64,000 nt of DNA from Catonia carolina (taxonomy: Eukaryota; Arthropoda; Insecta; Hemiptera; Achilidae), in assembly GCA_035578175.1 (NCBI GenBank), contig JAQMRL010000005.1, forward strand, positions 51,999,722 through 52,063,721, read 5' to 3'. The position numbers and the translations under genes were made by a program. Positions 35,401 through 50,400 of this stretch are shown here, one piece after another (position 1 is the first letter of the stretch; every line of letters begins with the position of its first letter). Below the pieces are notes generated by a model. That model was given only the letters and a program-made list of their open reading frames with translations, was not told the origin of the DNA and searched no databases.

Positions 35401-38400
35401 GAGCTGGTACGTCTCATCTGTTTTTTTGTAGACTGATACTCTTGTGCCCATTTCTCGTCCCTAAAACAATACTTGTTAAATTAACTATTCAAGTTTACAT
35501 TAAAATTTTTTTTTTTAAATACTAAATTTTGATGGGAATATTTTCTACACATTTAATTTTGAGTGAAATTCTTTAAAGAAAATTTGGCTTTATATATTGT
35601 CTTTAAACGTATTTCTAAACAAGACAAAACAGTACACATTAAATTTCCTGGTTTTCTGCTCTTATGCACAAAGAGGTGTTACGTTATAAACTGTACTTGG
35701 GTATTTTCTGTTATTCAGTCCCCAGCATAATTTTTAACATTTTATTTGCAATCTCACAGTATTTTTAACGATAAAAACGAGGAAAAATATTTAAAAAAAT
35801 CCTACTCCAATATTCTTCAAGTTAAGGTTAAATATAGGAAGAGTAAAAACATTGATTTTTCTCAATATTGTTACTGTATGTAATAATGAAATATAAATTC
35901 AATGAGTACATGACATCAATTAATAAATTATCATTAAATTAATTTAACAAAATTAAATTATTTATAATTGTCAATAAATAGTTTAACACGATGAGAATAG
36001 AGATTTTAACGATCATGCGAACTGTCATGTTACTCCTAATAAAAACTCTTTTATTTCATTCAGTTTCATTCCCAAAAATTTTAAAGAATTACCATTAATT
36101 TAAAAATAATTTGTTATTAGAACAACGTTTGAAACAAATTTTTCTGTTTTCATTTACGACCAGAATAAAAATTTAAAATTAAGAAATAAATATTTTATTT
36201 TAGTAATCAATTTACATATGAAAAAGTGTCACTAAATCACTAAAAAATTCATAAATATATGTTTAGCTATATACATCAATAAAGCAATTCATAGTAATAA
36301 TAACAATTAGATACTGCAAAATGATAAGACCCATTCAAAAGATATCACACTTTTTGTTCAACAAAGTAGCGTGCTGGATGAAAAAATTGGGGGAACAAAA
36401 TCGCCTCAAAATAATGTGGTGTCTTTTCAATTTTCATTTACTCCTCTTCTATGAAATATCTATCTCTTTTCTTCATGTTGTTTTGTGTATTATCCTTTTC
36501 TAAACAGGATAGCTTAAATCAAAATATGTTATATCATTTATTTTGACGCTAATTGTAAGGTTTAACCGAGGGATAGGCGAGACGAGTAGTGTTTTAACCT
36601 TCTTTGTTCCATTTTAGAGTCATAAAATTTGTCGCCGGCACTTATAATTTATTGATTTCGACACTTAAAAACAAATTTTGACATTTAAAGCTAACTGATG
36701 ATGTCATTCCAAAACAAATACCTTTTTTTGTTGAAAAGTTATGGATAGAAACGTTCAAATTTTAGTACTGGCTAGGCAAAAAAACCTCTTTCTTTCGTGT
36801 AACACCACATTGTCAATTTTCATCGTACAAATATGCAAGATATGTACATTAAATGAAAGGAGAAAAAAGTCTCTATCTAATAAAACTAAACCCGTTAGAA
36901 AATAATGAATAGTTGCGGAGATAATTGAGTTTAAAGAAAGATGACGAATGAGTGATATTGGGCCTCCCAGTTAGCAAGGGTTAAGGTTAACTTGAAAAAG
37001 GAACAACACTTTAATGTTAACTAGAAAAATATTGATATATGACTTTTTTAAATATTTTACCCGTTTTTATCGTTAAAAATACTATAAGAATACCTGCATA
37101 TGAAATATTCACAAAATTTAAAAAATTATGCTGGGGGAGGGGAATAACAGAAAAGACCCAGTAGTTTGTTAAACTTCACAACTAAGCACCATCTTAATAT
37201 AGAAATCACTTTGTTTTTATAATTACAACTGTTAAGGAACACAACTATATTATGCTGTTAAAAATTGTCCACTTTCTGAAAACATTTCATATTGCCAATA
37301 ATAATGCTTTGCTCATTTAAGTCATGAATACAAAACTTAAGTAGAAAAACCTTCCAACACTGTTCAGATAATTTCTAAGTTTTTGTTTAACTCTTTGATA
37401 TTAGTCCTTTATATTGCTGCAGGGACCAAGATATTTTAACATTTTATTTTTAATTTGTCTTGAAAATCATCCTGTAACCTTAATTTTAAACCATTTTTTA
37501 CTAGTTCTAAATTTAAGTCAATTTCTATATGACATTATATTTCAATAACAGTCATCTTATTTTGGGTTATCATGTTTAATAATTTCACCGATTGTTGATT
37601 TAACAATTGTAATATTGTAATGGCAAGAGTAAGCACAGTACAAAATTTTAACTCTTTATTGTAAAGTGAAGGCTTATATACAAAGGCATATTGAAAAGTA
37701 ATGCCTCCTTCACTAAAACTATTATAATGATGAGACAAACAGTCTCAAAAGTGGTTAATCATATACTGGAACTCTTTGTAAACAAGTCACCCTAGCAGCG
37801 ATTCACAGCCACAACCAAAAAAATTCAAAACAATCCTATCTGCCGGGAAAGTAATGATTACCATTTTCTGGGATTGTGATTGTATCAAAAATTGATCTTT
37901 TTTATACATAGTTTTTGGAACGTGGCTGTAATGTCAACTCCAAACAGTATGTTACTACCTTATCAAATCTGAAATGACGGCTGCATAGGGTCCATCCAGA
38001 CAAAGAGCCAATTCTGAATCATGACAATGCTCAACCTCACACAAGTCTGAAAACGCGTACAGCACTATAGAAGCTGGGGTTTCAAGATGTTTTACCTCAT
38101 CCATTCAGCCACAATCTTGTGTCCTATGATTTTTTCCTCTTTCCGAAGCTTAGGGAACATCTCAAGGGCATGCGTTTCTCTTTGGATGCAGAGGTAATAA
38201 CGAAGGTGAGGAAATGGTGGAGTATGAAAACTTCAAACTTCTTCCGTGACGGACTTTTCCAAAGTATAGTGCGTTGGCATAAATGTGTCAATGTCAACGG
38301 CAATTATGTGGAAAAGTGATTTTCGTGAGTAGGGGACATTTTAATCTATCATTTCACAGTAATATATAAACAATATATCCATTACTAATAAAACTTATAG

Positions 38401-41400
38401 TGATGGAGGCATTACTTTTCAATTCTTATTATTAATTATTATTAATATCAATTACATTCAATTAATAAAAACGCAAAAACTGAACTTACAACTCCTTCGC
38501 CTGTGCTAACTAAAACATCCATTGCATAAACTTCATGTACCGCAAACTCAAACTTTTCATGTTCCTTTTTTTGCGAATCTGTTGGATTTTGAATAATCGT
38601 TTTTTCACCATCTATTTTAAATTGCTTTAATTGATGACTTAACATTCCTTCAACAGGTTTGCAATGGTAATCTTCGCAGATTTTTTGTACAGCATCTGTT
38701 ATTGTATAAGTCTGAAATATAAAATCCAAATATTAAGACAAATTAAAATACAAAAATGATTGATTAATGCAAGGTGATATTTTATTATTAATAGACAATG
38801 ATAATAAAAAAGTTTTACTATTTTTAGAAAAAATTAAAACCTGTACAACACAAATGCTGGATATCTCAAGGGTATACCAGTTAAAACTGGAAAAAATCTC
38901 ATAAAGGCAAGATGATATTTACAAGTAAACCAGATAAACTTAGTTGGTAATGAAATAATAGATCAGTTGAATTATGTAGATGTGGAAAGAAGGAGGAAAC
39001 AGAAGAACTCCTGTCAAACCAATTTTAGATTTAATAATTTCTTTAACTCTATATAACTTAAATCTTATATTGTGTAAAATTAATTGAATACAACTGAAAT
39101 TTTTTAATGAAAATTTTTCCATTAATTCATTTATTACACATTCGTTTTATGTAGATTCCTTACTGGTGTATTAATAATAAAGAAATCTTTAAAAAATAAT
39201 TCTTCTATACAAAACAAACTACTTTATGTAATTTTAATGGTAGTGATTTTACACTAAGTTCTTTCACTTAATGAATCTTTATGCAGTCTTTTAAGTATCA
39301 ATTAAGTTCACGCTTGTTTATATGTCAGTCGACTGCAAAACCAGAAAACCCTCTGTTTTTTACAACAATTTCGCTTGCTATAATCATTTCCCTTGAATAA
39401 AACATTTAAAAAATTCTATTACAATAAAAACAAATTTAAAATTACGATTAATTCTGTGTTAAAGAAAGACCGATACATCCAATACAAGTTTTAATAAAAC
39501 AAAAAAATGCTGAAATTTAAATATTTAGAAGAAATAACACCAAAATTACTAGAAAGTTTGGGTGTAAAAAAACAACAGGAAAAAAATAGCATATTATCAT
39601 ACAAAAGATATTTATAATAAAAAAATACGATATTATAACACTGTAAATCTTTCAGATGGCTCAGAATGTTTACAAAAATTTTAAGAGAAATTTATAAAGT
39701 ATGCAAACTGCCAACAAATTAAGAAAAACAGAAACATTAAGATTATGAAAAGATAGAAGATATAACAAGGAAAAGTTTTAAAATTTTAAGGAAATATCAA
39801 ATTCATTTTGAAAAAAAATTTATAAAAAAAAAACATTTAATTTTTAACACAATAGAATAACAAAAATGAATTGATGAATAAAATCAAAATGGACTTGAAA
39901 ATGTTGAATCAAAGGCAAGAAAACAAATTGAAGTAAATAATTATGAATCATAAAAATGGACAGAAGGAAAAACAACAGGGTGAAAGAACGAAGGCATTTT
40001 GGAAAATAAAGAAATCTATGAGAAACCAATAACAATTAATTTAAAAAATGTATTTTGGCTAAAAAAAGGAATGACCTTATGTTTTAAAGATTTCATAGCT
40101 AATATTAAACAAGACTGTTAAATTCCATTAAAAAAAAGGTACTCTCATTTACATTATCAATGTCATTAACATCTGACTGAAATTACGAATAAACAGCAGG
40201 CTACATAATTTCCTAAACCCACCAATTTAATTTGCCCACTGGGTATTTTGTTACTGTTATTATATAGAACAAAATAATACAAAAAATTAATTAGTAAAAG
40301 TTATTGACCTAGATCATTACCTTGTCGTCTTCGTGATAACAAACACCTTTCTATTATTAAATCCACAGACCAAAAATAAATAATTGGTGTGAAACAATGA
40401 CATGACTTGCCAATGTAAATAATGAAAATCAACCTCTGTTGGACTTCACATTTGTTGAGTGAAATACAGAAAATCACTAATTGATGCTAAACTTAGCGCT
40501 GTACAAAAGAATGTTAGAAATAAAAGTTGCGGGTTTTTTATTTTCCTACAATTTTGATTATATACGCTTTTGCCCTAAAATATACACTAAGGCCGCAATC
40601 GTAAACACTTTTGCCATGAGAGCAACCCCGCCACCAATCAGGTTTCAACAGACATGCCATAGAGCATTAAAAATTTAATAAATTAGGTGATTTTTAAAAA
40701 AAATTAGAAATTATTTTTGAAAAAATTGAAAACTGCACGAATAAACTACTACTTCCTGTGGACCAATTTTGATGAAAATGTTCATATTGGTCCCAATAGT
40801 GGTACCTAACTTAACTTCCAAGTTTGAACTTCATACAGTATTCTGTTGTTGAGAAATTTTGTTCACAGACAGACCAATTGCTAAGAACATGGATTTTGGT
40901 AAATCTAGATTTAGAAAAATCAAAACGAAAACAACACTTTCCTTCCTTAGATATTCATACAGGTTACGAGAAATTAAAAATTAATAAAAGTTATTGACCT
41001 AAGTTATCAAATTGACCTTTCTGTCTTCGTCATAACAAACATGATAACCTTTCTATTATTATATCAACTCACCAAAAATAAAACAACATTTTATTGTTAA
41101 ATTTGGTAGATCTTGTTTACTGCCAAATTTTTCATGGCTATCTATTTAACTATAGATATAAAATATTAAATAAAAAATAAAAAGTTGTTATGAAGTTCCA
41201 ATACATTGTTGTAGGATAGAATTTTTTTTAACACTTTGAAGACTGACATTTTTTTGTAGTTTTGCCCATGGACTGCCATTTTTCAAGGATTTTAAAAAAA
41301 TTGTAACATATCAACCATTGGTCATAAATTCAAAAAGCAAAGATTAAATAAAAGATCATAATTAGTAAATTAATTTTCATTTTTTAAGATTAGGATTATT

Positions 41401-44400
41401 TGCATTATAATGATAAAGATGTTTGACTGAAGAGAGGTATGTTTTCTTGAATTTAAATATATAATAAAATTAATTATATGAGTTAAATTCTTACAAACTA
41501 ATTACCTTTTACTTTTTTATTTTTTAAGTAAAATTAAAAAAAAAAAGCTAAGGATTATAATAACTAACAACAAAGCGCAGAAGTTCGGCAGATTGCTTGC
41601 TTACGCTTTATAACATCGATGCTGTAAAAGTCGATATAATCGATAATCTGACAACATTAGGACTATGAGTGTACTCTATTAGATTCAGAATGAACTGAAT
41701 TAAGTAACAGCAATCGTATACGATACAAGCTAATGGATATTAAACCAAATGAAATAGGCGCCCGTATCATATACGGGTGCCGTCCTGAAAGTATTAATAA
41801 AATAATTTTTCTTGGAATAATCATTGAATTTGTTTAACCCATAGCAAAATATTACATATACACTTCTTTAGGTGCTTTCTCTTGTCGGAGGTTGACATCA
41901 TAGCAGCAATTCTTACTTTGGACACCACTGTCCTAAATAGTTCCACAGAGCGGAATTACTTCTACTCCAGTCTCATAGGTTTTTAACAAAGATGTTATTA
42001 TCTTCCTACACTTTTTACTCTCGGTAATTTACCTTGTACAATCAACTACAGCAGACGGTAAATCTCGCCACACATAAAATATTCAAAATGCTTCAGTTTT
42101 CATTTCTTTATTATGATAATGAATTCTAGTTCTTTATGTACCACATGTAAACTAGACAAACTAATTTGTCCTTTTCTCAGCCCATGATATTATTAACCCT
42201 TCTAGGACTGATAGGTTTTAGAATATTAACTCTTCCAACACTTATTCAGAGATTATGCCGATAGACTTCGCTTATTTTATCAATCTTTTAACCAAAACAA
42301 TTGAAATTTTTATGAGACATTAAGAAAGCTTCGAGATGTTAAAAAACAAACAAACATGAAACTCTGTTTTTTATGCCAGTTACAGCGAATTTACGAAAAA
42401 TTTGTTGTAATTTATGCACAAAGTTCCATGTTTTTGTCAAAATTTGACAATAAATATTTTTTATTTGTTTAGTCTGTTATTATAGAAAAATGTCTAGCAA
42501 AAAATTTGATACATCAAACACCCTTGCTTACCACACTATACGACTATTCAGGTGTATGTAAGAGTCAAGAGAATATGTAACATGCAGGCCGTAAAGATTT
42601 CTCTCTTTGAGCTGATGTCATTGACCCATTCATACAGTTATTTATATGACATATGTAATTATATGAAAGCAGGGAATTTTGTTAACACGTGCATGTAGAA
42701 ACAAATTATAAAAGACAATATTAGAACATTTTAGTTCCATTGTGAAGAATATCTGAAAATATTCTATGAATTTCTGAGCGTTTATTCCTTTTTACAGGTC
42801 ATATTCAATTCAACCAGTTTTTCTATAATAGCAACATTGAACAATTTACCTACCTTTACCATTCAAGCTTTCAAATGCGGTTATAACTCTATTTTTCATT
42901 GAGATTAGGCCTTTACAAGGTTTTCTTCAAAAAATACTGGAATTGAGTGGTATCCCAACATTCACAAATCAATAGAAAATTTCCCACTAATCTGATTGTA
43001 TTTCTAAATAGCTTTCTTTCTTCCTCACACATTCAGCTATTATTTAACTATAATGTTTACTGGTGTGCGCGTACAATGACCTTCACTATTACACAAAATG
43101 TTGAGTACTTACACACTTGTCATCTAACAACCATATATAGGCTACCCAGCTTTTAAGGGTTAAAATACATCAATATAGTTGTAATCTGAAGGTTTGACTC
43201 CTGTCTATTTCAAGTTTTTTATAAGATATAAGAGTCCATGCATTCATTCCATACTTTTTTTTGTTTTGCATTCGACTGTTAAGCAATTACTGCTAATGTA
43301 GTCAGTGAGAAGGATGATAGGTGAAGATGAATGATGAAAAAATGCCAGATCTGACCGGGAATCGAACCCAGGACCCTGGCGTAGAAGCCAGTTGCACTAA
43401 CCACAAAAATAATGCAATATCCCCTTGAATCTCATCTTATTCAGACTTCTAAACAGTCTAAACCTAATTTTAACTAAAATTATCCAATAATAAATTTGAA
43501 ATTCAAAGAACTAATAATAATTAATGGTAATGACATTAATTTTTAGAGATTTAAAGAGCTAATTATAATCAGTGTATTTGAAACCCAATATCTACACTAA
43601 TATTATAAAGACAAAGCGTGTTTTTTTGTGCAGGCTAATTCCAAAACTACCGAACGGATTTTAATGAAATTTTGACAGCATATTCCTTAGTTATATTCAC
43701 AGCAACAACTTCTTTTTTAATTTTCAATAATGATAACCTTAAGGGCTCTAATGAAGATTTTCATAAATATGAATGTGTGAGTGTACATGTGAGTACGTAT
43801 TGTTGTTAAGTAGATGGAGGGGTTTGATGACAAGAGACGTACATGGGGGAAATTATCAAAAAGTCATACAATTTCCATTACATATTTAAAAAATCTGGTG
43901 TGAAACACTCACACAACTTTCTCTTGCCAATGCAAATAATTAACAATAAATCTAACATTAGAAATAAACAAAAAACTAACCTTAATAAACATAACCTAAT
44001 TTTAATCATGAGTGAAAGACGCAAAATGAAAATCGACCTCAGTTTGGCTTAAAAATACGGAAAATCACTCTTTCACGCTAAACTAGGCTCTGTAGCGAAA
44101 AATGCTTTAATTAAAAGTTGTAGATCTTTTAATTCCCTTTAAATTTGATTATATACACTTTTGTCGTAAAATGCTTACTAAGGCCGAAATGTTAAAAAAA
44201 TCGATTTTTCACACGCTTTTGTAAGAAAAAAACAGAAAATCGCTAATTACTGCTGAACTAAGCGTTATACAAAAAAATGTTTAAAATAAAAGTTGTAGAA
44301 TTTAAAATTCTCTAAAACTTTTATTATATAAGTTTTTGCTCTAAATTGCATATTAAAGCCGTAATCTTAAAAAACTATGTTACGTAAAAACAGCCTCACC

Positions 44401-47400
44401 CAGAATTTCAGCAAACATGACGCCTACCCTATCTTGTAGAGAATAAAAAATTGAGTAAATCAGGCGATTTTAAAAATAATCGTAGGACCAGTTTTTGAGA
44501 AAATCGCAAAAAAGTTAAAAATTACACGAATAAACTACTACTTCCGGTTGACCGATTTTGATGAAAATGTTCGTGTCGGGTCCGGTAGTGGTATGTAACT
44601 TAAGTTTCAAATTTCAAGTTCGTACGATGTTCCGTTCTTGAGATATTCTGTTCACACACACACACACAGACCAATCGCTAAAAACATGTTTTTTGGGTTC
44701 AGGGGGTCTGAAAACGTATAGATCCGGTGAAAACTTGATTTCGAAAAATCGACATGAAAACAATACTTTCCTTCATATATATTTATATAGGCAAGAGAAA
44801 GTAAAAAATTGATTACACAATTTTTTGAGCGTGAAGCCGCAAATGGGCATGCTTGTCCTTTTTAAATAAATATAATTCAAACGATACATACCTCATTGCC
44901 AGGTTTGAGAAGCCTAAGAGCTGCCTGTGCTGCATTATGAGCAGCTAAAATTGCATCAGCTTTCTTTCCTTTTACTTTATTATCAACAGATGCACCTATG
45001 ACTATTGTATGTGCAACTACCGCTATAAACCCATCAACATGGGCACCAAGGTCTCTGTAAAGTAAAGAACAAAAAACTGTAATTCATTTCTTTCTCACAC
45101 AGACTATAGTAGATAATACATAGTTGAGACCTATAGGATCAAAACGACCAATGTCCACTTTTGGGTGAAATTGAGGTAGCAGTGCCATATGGAAGAAAAT
45201 TTTGTGTTCTTTTTGGTGGTAAAATCAAAATAGCCTTTAAAACTGTGTTTTTACATATGTTAAAGGACAGTTTGAATCAAAACAACCAATCTCCATAAAG
45301 TTGGAATCATAATTGCCAATCTCCAAAGTGACCAATCAGAGAGCAGCAATCATGTCTACTAGTTTCTTAGTTTTTGAGGTTAAACATGTGTCGTATGACA
45401 TATGTCCAGTCGTGAGTATCAGAACTAATCTCCAAAATTATTTGTTAATTTTTTATGTAACTAGAAAAGTAAACAAGCTAAAACTTTGTAATTACATTTC
45501 TAATTGGTACAACAAAAATATTATAATACATTGTTGAAACCAAACAAATCAGTTTTCTTGTAGGTACAGTTTTTTGCAGTTTGCCAAAAATTACCCTGAA
45601 TGGAGATTGGTCGTTTTGATCCTATAGGTCTCATGTTCTAATATGATACGCAAATGTCAACAGAAATTTTGAATAAAATATGTATTCATAATAATGTATC
45701 CTTATCAATCTCCTATTAAAATATCAAACACAACAGTAATAGACCAATGTGTGGACATTGGGGTTTTACAGTAAGACTTATCTAAAAATCTGGTGTGAAA
45801 CACTCACACAAATTTCTCTTGCCAATGCAATTAATGAACAATATAACATAATATTAGTAATATAACATGATAAATAAAACAAAAAACTAACCTCAACAAA
45901 CAAGACCTTATTTTAATCATAAGTGAAAGACACAAAATGAAAATCAACCTCAGTTTGGCTTAAAAATACGGAAACTCACTCTTTCACACTAAACTAGGCT
46001 TTGCAGAGAAAAATTCTCAAAATAAAAGTTGTTGATCTTTTAATTTCCTATAAATTTTATTATATACACTTTTGTCGTAAAATGCATACTAAGGCTAAAA
46101 TCTTTAAAAAATCAATTTTAAATGTTTTCATGAGAAAAAAAACAAGATCACTTAATACCGCTAAACTAAGCGTTAAAAAAAAATGTTTGAAATAAAATTT
46201 GTAAGATTTTAAATTCTCTACAACTTTTAATATATACATTTTTGCGCTAAAATGCATATTAAAGCTGTAATCTTAAAAAAACAACGTTTTTACGTGAAAA
46301 CAGCCTCAAGCAGAATTTCAGCAAACATGACGCCTACCCTATCTTGTACAGAATAAAAAATTGAGTAAACCAGGCGGTTTTAAAAAAAATCGTAGGACCA
46401 GTTTTTGAGAAAATCGCAAAAAAGTGAAAAATTACTCGAATAAACTACTACTTCTGGTTGACTGCTTTGATGAAAATGTTCGTATCTAACTTAAGTTTCA
46501 AATTCGTACGATATTCCGTTCTTGAGATATTCTGTTCACACACACACAGACCAATCGCTAAAAACATGTAGATCCGGTGAAAACTCGATTTCGAAAAATC
46601 GACATGAAAACAATAACTTCCTTCCTATAATATAGAAATTTTTACTTTCTCTTGCCTATATGAATATATTATATTCATATAGGCAAGAGAAAGTAAAAAT
46701 TAAAGAATATTGGCGACCGTGTTTGAAAAAAGATAAGACTTTTTGAACAGAACAAATTTTAGAGTTTATGTTATTTTATGTGTAAAATATTTTTATTTAT
46801 GGTACAATTTGTTACACATGCTGCAGCCCTTTACACTCAACATACGTGTTTTAAAAGTTCAACAGAGCTCTTATGAGAACTCGAATATATCTTTTGTTTA
46901 AAACTGTTATGGGCTGCACACAGTTACTCTTATGTCAATGAAAATAAACAAAACCTGTCCATTCTATTAAAAATAAAACAATCAAAACATAGAAATTCAT
47001 TAAGTAAAAAAAAATTATTACATTATACATTAACTACATCAAAAAAATTTAATACCAATTACATTATTAAAATTATTTAAAAAAATAACCATACGTACAC
47101 TTTAACTACATCTCCATCTTTTAAATTATAATCTGGCTGACTTTGAAGAGGTGAAAAATGGCAAATGCAATTGTTTACAGAAACACAAGTAGGAAAAGCA
47201 ATACCTGAAAATAAAAATAAAACACTTATGATTCTTTAAATTTTCTGGTAACATTTCTTGAACTCTCTCTTTAATTTCATACCTATTTTTGATTGGGTAG
47301 GAATACCAAAGAGGCATACCCAGTTATAAAATGGCCACAATTAAGCACTTTGCTGTTTTCTACAGCAGTTTGTAAAATTATTCAACATTTTTTGAACTTG

Positions 47401-50400
47401 TTCCAAAATGAATAAGATGAAAATTCTCAAATGCTATCACATTATTCAGAAATTCTAATTAACTACAACATTAAGGTTGTTGTCTAAATAAAACACTTCC
47501 AACCACTTCAAATCATGCATGCACCTTCAAGTGGTGATAAGGTTCATTTATTTACCTACAACTGCACCACCACTTTTTTTAGAATCTTAAAACATAATTT
47601 AACCCACCAGGTGGGTCTAGAGGTAAAATCATCACTGTGAGTCAGCTGATTTTCTTAGACGGAGGTTCCTGGTTCAAACCCTAGTAAAAGTAGTAACTTT
47701 TATATGGATTTGAATACTAGACAGTGGTTATTGATATACCGGGTGAGCATAAAGTCTTGCCCTGATTATAAAAATTTATTGCAGAATAACTGTTTGACAT
47801 AATAATTTAAATTTGATGCTGTTACATAGCCTATTGTTAGTAGATTTTGTGACCAATAGATGACGCTAGTGCTCCTCAACAATGACATGGTCTGTTAGTT
47901 CACGTTAGTTGCTGGCGAAATGGCGTTGAAGCAGGAGAAAGCGCAATGTGTGCTTTGGTTTCACGAAACGAAATCGCCCATCAGTGTTCAGCGTAATTTT
48001 CTTTTTATGGACGCAGCCCTCCTGATGTTAAATCAATAAAGCGATGGTATGAAAGGTTTAAAGAAACAGGCAGCGTTGAAGATCTTCCTAGAAGTGGCAG
48101 GCCTAGTGTGAGTGAAGCAACTGTTGATCTTGTTCGGGAATCGTTTCAACGGAGTCCATCTAAATCAACTCGTCAAGCATCACGTGAACTTCAAATACTG
48201 CAAGCAAGTGTGGTGAAAATTCTTCATAAAAGGCTTATGTTGCATGCTTATAAAGTGCAAATCGTGCAGGCCTTGCAACCGAATGATTTGCTGAGACGTG
48301 CAGAATTCGCAACTGAGATTCTCAACAGGATTGACGGCGCTAACGATTACTTAAATCGCATATGCTTTACCGATGAATCAACCTTTCATGTCAGTGGAAT
48401 GGTAAATAGGCATAATGTCCGTATATGGGGATCAGAGAATCCACATGCTACTGTACAGTTACAGCGAGACAGCAAAAATGTGAATGTTTGGTGCAGCCTC
48501 ATGCATAATAAGGTTTTCGGGCCGTTTTTCTTCACGGAAAACACCATTAATGCTAACATTTACTTAGATGTTTTGCAACAGTTCATTGCACCACAGTTAG
48601 AAGAATATCAACCATGGATAATTTTCCAGCAAGATGGGGCACCGCCCCACTGGGCTTTGATGGTGCGTAATTTCCTGGATGAAACATTTCCGGATCGGTG
48701 GATTGGAAGGGATGGTCCAACACCCTGGCCACCCCGCTCTCCAGACATTACTCCCCTTGACTTTTTTTTCTGGGGCTATATCAAGGATAGAGTCTTCGCC
48801 ACACCAGTTGCTGACGTTGACGAACTGAAGGCTAGGATACAAGCTGCTGTGGGTACTGTGACAGAACACATGTTACAAAACACCTGGCGGGAACTGGAAT
48901 ACCGCTTCGACATTCTCCGAGCTACCAAGGGGGCACACGTTGACGTTTACTAATGTAAGTAATCTTAAAAAAAAATTTAACACTAACCTATGTAACAGCA
49001 TCAAATTTAAATTATTATGTCAAACAGTTATTCTGCAATAAATTTTTATAATCAGGGCAAGACTTCATGCTCACCCGGTATTTTGATGTTTGGGGTTCAA
49101 TTAACCATACTCTATCAGGAATGGTCGGCCTGGGTCTGTACAAGACTACACCTCTTTCAGATCTCATTGGGTCATGGGGTTGTTTATGTATCGGAATTGA
49201 AAAGATTGAAATGTACACAAATTAGATAAAAAAAAGAAGCATCATGCAGGTTCTTTGGTAAGGCATAAAAATATGAGTCACTTATTTAAATCAGTTACTC
49301 CCTTCCAAAACCTAAGGGCAAAGTGGTCGAAATTCAATTTTTTACACTTCCTAGGCAAAACAGATTTGAGAAATGTTTTCTTTGGGATAAACACTCTTAA
49401 GGTGCAAGTGTGGTTGGAATACAAATGCTTCATTTATAGCCGAAGAAACAGATGTGCGGAAGTTCATCTCATTGTATTAACCAAGATGTAAGAGAATGAG
49501 TCATTTCACATTATCTAGATATTATTTGTTACATTCGCCAATAATATGACAGCATGTTTAGCAGTTACTTTCTAAGAATGCTGATTTTTTTTCCATTAAT
49601 CATGCTTTTAATCTTTTTATTAACTATTAGTTTGAAATTGTCTCAATTTAAAATTACACAATCACACAACAACCTACCTTTCTTAAGTTCTTTTTCCCTT
49701 TTAAAAACTTTACTAGTTTCTTCAACAAGCAATGAATCACCAAGAACGCAGATTTCTCTCACTGACGCCCCCTCAACACAATCATTTATCACTAATTGTA
49801 ATACTCCTAATAAACAAAAAATTGTGATCACTTTACTTTCAATATTATATAGATAAAAATCTTATATCTAAATTACTTAAATTGCAACACTTTATGAAAC
49901 ACATTATCTTTAATTATTACAATATCTGTAATTGGTACACTTGTAAAATCTGTAATTATTACGAGGCGTGTTTTTTAAGTAAGTACCGTTTTGCGATTCC
50001 GCCGCCGCAGCGCTACGGTCGGCGTTCCGCGCTGGTTACCTACATCTCTTGTCTACACACTGACGCCATTACAGTCCGATTCTTCATTGTATACGTTGTT
50101 TACTGAGTGTTTAAGATGCCTCCGACAATCGTGAGTCCCGCTGATTGTGAAGTACGGGCTGTTATACGATTTCTTAGTGCTAAAGGCGTAAAACCGATCG
50201 ATATTCATCGTGAGATCGTTGAAGTTTACGGACAAAACATTATGAGTGATGGAATGGTAAGGAAATGGGTGAGAGCATTTAAAGATGGCCGCACAAATGT
50301 GCAACAATTTCTGCCCAGAAAATCATGTGTACAGTTTTTTGGGACAGAAAAGGAGTATTGCTAGTGGAGTTTCTGCCTCGTAATGAGACAATCAATGCAG

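Larger units (their letters stand above)
47603..49233 (+). repeat. SINE-A copy split by a mariner element
   Basis: The head (CCCACCAGGTGGGTCTAGAGG, B box GGTTCAAACCC) is at 47603-47700 and the body resumes at 49081 (TTTTGATGTTTGGGGTTCAA) and runs to an A-rich tail near 49233. Joining the two parts gives the same order as the intact SINE at 51159-51486. Confidence 0.8.

Noticed and set aside
36945..36990. Possible piggyBac-like right end (CCCAGTTAGCAAGGGTTAA)
   Set aside because: No matching left end with TTAA was found on either side.
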